Shown here: positions 59,312-64,000 of the stretch, piece by piece | How positions within the stretch are numbered: position 1 is the first letter of the stretch | Layout: each line of letters begins with the position of its first letter | Source of the DNA: Rebecca billardiae RCC1528 | Lineage: Eukaryota; Haptophyta | NCBI GenBank assembly: GCA_965240325.2 | Contig: OZ251254.1 | Coordinates: 682,001-746,000 of the forward strand | Direction: 5' to 3' | Length of the DNA: 64,000 nucleotides | Notes under the pieces: model-generated | Told to the model about the DNA's origin: nothing | Seen by the model: only the letters and a program-made list of their open reading frames with translations | The model's database searches: none | Made by a program: the position numbers and the translations under genes

Positions 59312-62300
59312 ATGGCGGCGCTCCTCGTTGTCGCGCTCATCGTCCTGCCGCTCGCCTCCTCGGCCGAGGAGGCGAGCAGCGCGGCGGAGGAGACGTGGGT
59401 GCCCGTGAGCGTGCACGGCGCGGACGGCTCCCCGCCGCACGGCGTGCCGCGCGCCGAGCTCTTCGTCAGCCTCTGCCCGCTCGACTTGACGGCGCCGACG
59501 CGAGGCGGCGGCGGCGGCGGCGCGGCCGCCCGGCCGCCGCCGCCCGAGCGCGCGCCGCCCTCGTTCGCGGAGCTCGTGGCGCGCGCGCGGTGCGACGCGC
59601 CGGGTCGGCTGACCAGCGTGCCGCTCGACGTCGCGCTCGACGCGCTCGGCGACGCCGCCGCCGGCCGCCGCCTCGAGCCGAGCGGGCTGGTCTTTCACAC
59701 TGAGGCCGCGCCGCCCGCGGCGGCGGTGCGCGCGCTGCTCGCGGCGGCGCGCGGCGCGGAGGGCGGCGCGCGCGTGCTGATCGAGCCCGCGCCGCTCGCC
59801 GCGGTGCTCTGGCCCTGCGCCGCGCAGCACGACGGCGCGTCCGCGTGCGCGCGCGCCCAGCTCTCGCTCGCGCGGGACGTGGGCGTGCTGCTCTGCTCCG
59901 CGCTGGCCGTGCGAACCGGCGGCGCGCGCGGCGTGCTGCGGCTGAGCGCGGGCGCGCCGCCGGGCGCGTGCCTCGTCGCGCTGCACGGCGCGCTCTCGCC
60001 GGCGCTCGACGCCATCGTCGCGCGCGCATTCCCGCGCACGCCCTGGCTCTTCGCCGCGCCGGAGCCGGAGCGCTCCCTCTGGCGGCTGCTCGCGCGCGCG
60101 CACGCGCCGCGGCCGGCGCCGGCGGCGCGCGGCGCGGGCTGGGAGGCGGAGTGCGCGGCGCCGAGCGGGCGCGAGGCGCCGGGCGCGGCGGTGCGCGCGC
60201 TGCTGCGCGCGCTGCACGCGGACGAGCTGGGCGCCGCCGAGCCGCAGCCCGACGGGCGGCGGCGGCTGTCCGCGCACTCTGCCGCCGCGCGCTGCGCCGC
60301 GCAGCTTGCCGCCGGCTGCGACGGCGCGCTGAGGGCGTTGGACGCACACGCTGCCGCCGACGCGGCGGCCGGCGGCGAGGGCGGGCCGCGGCCTCGCGCC
60401 GATGCGCACACCTCGGCGCGCGGGCTGGTCCTCGACCTGAGCGCGTCGGCACGAGCGCGGCCGAGCGCGGCGCAGCTGACCGCGCACCACTTTGGGCTGC
60501 GGCCGCAGCCGTGCGCTGAGCAGCCGTGCGCTGAGCAGCCGTGCGGCCTCGGCGGCGCAGCGCGTGACGGCGGCCGGGCGGGCGCTGCCGGCGGCCATGC
60601 GGAGGCTGCCCCCGGCGCGGAGGCAGCGGAGGCGTCGTGGGAGGCGCACGCGGCGGAGGCGCCGAGCGACGCAGGCACGCCGGTGGCGCAGCCGCTGGGG
60701 CGGGAGGCGCGCGAGGCCGAGCACAAGCTGCTCGCCCCTCGGAGCGATCGTCTGCGCGCCCTCGCGCGCCAGGCGGCCACGGAGTGGCTGGGGCGCGCGC
60801 GCGGCGGTGGCGGTGCGCACGGCGGCGGCGCGCCGCCGTCCGAGCCCGCCGCGCCCAGCGGGCGCGCGGGCGGCGCGGCGCCACCCGGCGGTGCGGCCGG
60901 TGGCGCGCAGAGCGGAGCGGCGGCGGCGCGTGGCGGCGGCGCGCGCGCGCCCGCCAACGCCACCGCCACCGCGCAGCTGCCGCCGGCGCGGCCGCCCCTT
61001 CCGCCGCTGCGCCCGCTCCCGGCCGGTGCGCCCGCCGGCTGCGTGCTGCAGTGGCTCGGCTCCGCCGAGTTCGCGGCGCGCTGGTGGGAGCGCGCCCCCG
61101 CGCTGCTGCACACGGACGGCTTCTTCGTCGACGCACCGGGCGCGGAGGGCGCGGCACCGGGCGCACGCGGCGCGCGGGAGGAGGGCGGCGAGGCGGCGGA
61201 GGCGGCGGTGGTGGAGGAGGGCGTCCTCCCGCGCACGGGCGGGGCGGGCGGCCGCCGCATGACCCTCGAGCACATCCTCGACCGCTCCACGCTGTTCACC
61301 CTCGAGCCCGCGGCCGGCGGCAGCGGCGCGCGGCGCGGCGGTGCCGCACCCGAGGGCGCGGACGGCGGCGCGCGGCCGTTCCGGCTTCTGAACGGCTCGT
61401 TCAGCCGGCCGGCGTCGCCGCGCTGGCTGCCGCGCGCGCCCGCGCGGCCGAGTGGCGCGCACGTCGGCGCTGCGCTCGCGGCCGGCCTCACCGCCGTCTT
61501 CAGCTCGGTGCAAAAGTGGCCGGAGGCGGCGAGTGTGCGCGCGCTCGGCCGCGCGCTCGGCCGCGCGCTCGGCCGGCGCGTCCACGTGAACGCGTACCTC
61601 GCCCCGCCCGGACTCGAGGTCGGGATGGCGGCGCACAACGACCGGCACGACTTTGTGGCGGCGCAGCTGAGCGGGCGCAAGCGCTGGCGCGTGTGGCTGC
61701 ACGCGCCGATGATGCTGCCCATCCGAGACGAGGCGCGCGAGTTCGGCGTGAGCACACGCGGCCGCGCGCTCGAGCTCGCCGCCCTCGGCGCGCCGGACGT
61801 GGACGTGGAGCTGCGCCCAGGGCAGCTGCTGTACGTGCCGCGCGGGGCGGTGCACCTCACCTCGACCGCCGCCGTCGCGGCGGGCGCGGCGGACGCGCCG
61901 CCGGCGGCGCGCGCCGCCGGCTCGGCCGAGCGGCGGCCCGACGAGGACGAGGCCGGCGCAGCCGCCGCCGCGCCGCCCGCCGCCGCGGCTGCCGAGGCCG
62001 AGGGCGGCTCCGCCGCCGCGCCCTCACTCCACCTCACCCTCGCCATCGCCACCGACGCGTTCCACGTGCCGTGGGCGCTCGGCGCGAGCGCCGCGCCGAG
62101 CGTGCCGGCGCACGACTTCCTGGCGCGCGCGCTCGCGCAGGCCGTGTCGGCGCGCGCCGAGGCCTCGCTGGACGCGCGCCGCACGGTGCGCGTGGGCGGC
62201 GAGCCGCGCGCCGCGTGGGTTGAGCGCGTGCGCGCCGAGCTGCACGCGGCCGTCGACGAGCTGCTCGGCCCCGACGAGCGCGGCCTCTTCCTGCCGCAGC

Positions 62301-62461
62301 TTGAGGACAGGCTGGACGCGGTGCTGCAGGTGGGCACGCTCGACCTGCTGCCGCCCCCCGGCGCGGAGCGCGCTGAGTTTGAATACTTGCCCGCCCAGGG
62401 TCACGGCGCATGCGCGGAGGCGCGCGCTGATGAGCCTGACTCTGATGCTGTCGGCAGATGA
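59312..62461 (+). CDS. Secretory JmjC/cupin-type 2-oxoglutarate oxygenase, RIOX-like catalytic core
   Basis: Single exon, about 1,049 aa from ATG 59312; an in-frame ATG at 59279 would add 11 residues. Residues 1-18 form a signal peptide (MAALLVVALIVLPLASSA). An N-terminal ~550-residue region is Ala/Gly/Arg-rich, with a CAEQPCAEQPC duplication. The Cupin_4/JmjC core starts near CVLQWLGSAEFAARWWERAP and continues with VFSSVQKWPEAA and HVNAYLAPPGLEVGMAAHND. It carries the iron triad H775-x-D777 (HND) and distal H848 (YVPRGAVHLTS), with QLSGRKRWRVW between. This layout is that of ribosomal oxygenases NO66/MINA53, which hydroxylate His in ribosomal proteins in the nucleus. The signal peptide makes a nuclear role unlikely, so the substrate is open. 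A winged-helix-like C-terminal part (VERVRAELHAAVDELL) follows. Confidence 0.8.
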   Translation: MAALLVVALIVLPLASSAEEASSAAEETWVPVSVHGADGSPPHGVPRAELFVSLCPLDLTAPTRGGGGGGAAARPPPPERAPPSFAELVARARCDAPGRLTSVPLDVALDALGDAAAGRRLEPSGLVFHTEAAPPAAAVRALLAAARGAEGGARVLIEPAPLAAVLWPCAAQHDGASACARAQLSLARDVGVLLCSALAVRTGGARGVLRLSAGAPPGACLVALHGALSPALDAIVARAFPRTPWLFAAPEPERSLWRLLARAHAPRPAPAARGAGWEAECAAPSGREAPGAAVRALLRALHADELGAAEPQPDGRRRLSAHSAAARCAAQLAAGCDGALRALDAHAAADAAAGGEGGPRPRADAHTSARGLVLDLSASARARPSAAQLTAHHFGLRPQPCAEQPCAEQPCGLGGAARDGGRAGAAGGHAEAAPGAEAAEASWEAHAAEAPSDAGTPVAQPLGREAREAEHKLLAPRSDRLRALARQAATEWLGRARGGGGAHGGGAPPSEPAAPSGRAGGAAPPGGAAGGAQSGAAAARGGGARAPANATATAQLPPARPPLPPLRPLPAGAPAGCVLQWLGSAEFAARWWERAPALLHTDGFFVDAPGAEGAAPGARGAREEGGEAAEAAVVEEGVLPRTGGAGGRRMTLEHILDRSTLFTLEPAAGGSGARRGGAAPEGADGGARPFRLLNGSFSRPASPRWLPRAPARPSGAHVGAALAAGLTAVFSSVQKWPEAASVRALGRALGRALGRRVHVNAYLAPPGLEVGMAAHNDRHDFVAAQLSGRKRWRVWLHAPMMLPIRDEAREFGVSTRGRALELAALGAPDVDVELRPGQLLYVPRGAVHLTSTAAVAAGAADAPPAARAAGSAERRPDEDEAGAAAAAPPAAAAAEAEGGSAAAPSLHLTLAIATDAFHVPWALGASAAPSVPAHDFLARALAQAVSARAEASLDARRTVRVGGEPRAAWVERVRAELHAAVDELLGPDERGLFLPQLEDRLDAVLQVGTLDLLPPPGAERAEFEYLPAQGHGACAEARADEPDSDAVGR

Positions 62462-64000
62462 CGACGCGCCGCGTCGCGCGAGACGCCGCCCCGCGGCGGG
62501 CTCCAGCAGTCCCCCAGCGTGGCGGCCGAAGGCCTGGCGCTGTATATATAGTGCGTGCATGCGCGTGACCACTGAAGTCTGAACCAGTCGCGGATACTTA
62601 TATTACTTTGTCGGCGCCGCCTGCCCGCCAGCAGTCGCGCGCGCGAGCTACATAGGGCGGGTCGTCTCAACAATTAATAATCGTCACATCATTCTGACGA
62701 CGACTGAGCTGCACGCCACTGCTCACCCTGCCCCCCTGGGCTGATCCAGGCGGCCCCCACGACCTGTGCACGACGGTTTCACGACGACCCGCAGCGGCGT
62801 CAGCAGCCCCAGCGCGTGTCAGGGCTGGACGGGCAGTTCGGGGCGGCAGCACTCCCGCAGCAGCGCAATAAGCCTGAGGGCGTATCATAGCAGCCTGTCG
62901 CCTGTCGCAGCGCTGGCCAGATCCTGCTGCCGCATGCAGGCTTGTCGTCGTCATCACTGGTCGCGGGCCGTGTGCCCACACAGATCGATCAGGCGCGGCC
63001 TAAGCTATATAAATAGTGCGTGCGCTGCTTGGCAGTGGATCTGGTAACTCCCCTAGGGAGGGCTGCCATGCCACCTGGGGCGGGGCCAGCTCTGAGTGAG
63101 CTCATAGCAGGATGCAGCTGCTGTGGCACAGTGATGCCCATCCCGCCGACCCGCGCCCCCACCGCTGCGCAAGGTCACCTCGGTCGCGGGTCAGCTCCCC
63201 TGCACTGGGAGGCCAGCCCGCAGCAGCACCCGCTGACACACCCCGAGGGTGGCCAGCCACCCGACTAGTGAGGGGGCTGGAGTGGGGCTGGTGCAGCCAA
63301 GAGCTCTGCAGCCTAGCTGCTGGTGGCTGGCCTGCATGGATTTTCAAGCTGACCACCCACTGCTGCCTGCCGCACCCCTTGCTGCAGGCCACCTGGGCTG
63401 CTGCACATGCGCACTCTGGATGGCACCACGGCCCAGCATGGAGAGCTGGCCAAGCAGCCACCCACTCGTCAGAATGGCCAGGGAGTGGGCTGTGCTTGAG
63501 ACCACATCTAGCCAGGCAATCAAGTGCTCACATGCCTGTCCAGTGGCACAAACAGAGATACAGCGCTAATTGTTGAGACCCCTGTAGTAGTAGCGGCCGT
63601 GCGCGTAACTGATGGCGCGGCGGATATTAATATCGACGATCACCGCTGAGCTCGCAGTCCGGCGCGGCGGCGGTGACCCTGAATGTCCGGCCGTACGTCC
63701 GCCGAGTATATAGTCCGCGGCGGGCGCGCGCGCATCTGCCGCCGATCCGCGCGCGATCATATAGCAGATATATATATATATATCTATCTATATCCGGACG
63801 ACGATCGATCCCGCGGTAACGTGCAGCGTCCTGGGCTAGCGCCGCGTGCAGTAGTTGATTAGCGCGTAGTAGTCGCGTCCGTATATTCAGCGCCATCACG
63901 CGCTTTGACTCGCTGATACTATACGACTAGCGTATTCGCTAGCTAGCACTACCGCCAGCCGCGCAATTGTACTGATGCTTATTGTAGCGCAGTCTAGTAG
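62462..64000. other. Gene-poor end of the window with two TATA-like sites and TA repeats
   Basis: No supportable gene. TATA-like sites followed by the same ATAGTGCGTGC word lie at about 62541-62559 and 63005-63025. A (TA)n/(TCTA)n tract lies at about 63764-63795. Bases 63020-63575 form a CpG-depleted block, described separately. Confidence 0.5.
63020..63575. other. CpG-depleted block
   Basis: In 63241-63540 I count about six CG dinucleotides, whereas equal-GC DNA elsewhere in the window has several times more. The block is rich in CTGG, GCTGCTGG and CAGCC words. It contains no recognisable protein. The pattern is what long-term cytosine methylation and deamination, or foreign origin, would leave. 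Confidence 0.7.

Noticed and set aside
59180-62337. Minus-strand frames of ~890 codons opposite the cupin gene
   Set aside because: Arg/Ala-rich shadow; the plus strand carries the iron triad and signal peptide.
1-64000. CRISPR arrays, operons with ribosome binding sites, tRNA or rRNA genes
   Set aside because: No spaced identical repeats, no Shine-Dalgarno pattern and no cloverleaf with conserved A/B boxes was found on reading; spliced genes show the DNA is eukaryotic nuclear.
1-64000. Integrated giant-virus segment
   Set aside because: No capsid, packaging ATPase or viral polymerase genes; all recognised genes are eukaryotic housekeeping, ciliary or membrane genes with host-like introns and GC.

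Overview
The window looks like nuclear DNA of a flagellated alga with a secondary red plastid, most likely a haptophyte. This rests on very high GC, short GC-rich introns, a bipartite plastid leader (signal peptide, then a transit peptide with an aromatic residue), a KSEL-type ER retrieval tail, and ciliary genes (IFT43, DNAAF10/WDR92). A pelagophyte or other GC-rich alga is not excluded. There is no sign of bacterial organisation.

Layout. 0-3.1 kb has no supportable gene. 3.2-7.1 kb is a head-to-head pair: a small plastid protein (-) and a large Ala-rich protein with poly-Asp (+). 8.0-10.4 kb is a six-TM protein with a C-terminal TIR-like domain. 11.2-16.1 kb (-) holds a four-TM protein, a repeat-containing unknown and an MFS transporter. 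16.5-19.1 kb is IFT43 (-) head-to-head with a putative glycosyltransferase (+). 20.1-25.5 kb holds a possible tail-anchored protein (-), then an RBM39-like splicing factor (-) head-to-head with DNAAF10 (+). 26.0-29.4 kb (-) holds an ER-resident canopy/thioredoxin-like protein and a membrane-anchored multicopper oxidase. 30.5-34.5 kb is seven-exon CCT1/TCP-1 alpha (-) head-to-head with a zinc-ribbon/RGG protein (+). 36.2-39.05 kb is a young, internally deleted Copia LTR element with matching LTRs and a 5-bp target duplication. 39.8-41.9 kb (-) is a second TM+TIR paralogue. 43.0-45.2 kb (-) is an SLC9B-like Na+/H+ antiporter. 45.5-58.9 kb is a giant FG-nucleoporin (-) head-to-head with a kinesin-7 that appears fused to a CLASP-type TOG domain (+). 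59.3-62.5 kb is a secretory JmjC/cupin oxygenase. 62.5-64 kb is gene-free and includes a CpG-depleted block.

Five gene pairs share 150-325 bp divergent promoters, and TA-rich islands mostly sit where genes end. I resolved 24 introns. Sixteen of the 22 GT donors read GTGCG, and two introns use GC-AG. The most interesting items are the two paralogous TM-TIR genes with slid intron positions, the kinesin-CLASP fusion, the RBM39 homologue lacking RRM2, and a dispersed ~100-bp element seen three times. Exon coordinates are from manual reading; inside long CG or CCG runs they may be off by a few bases.
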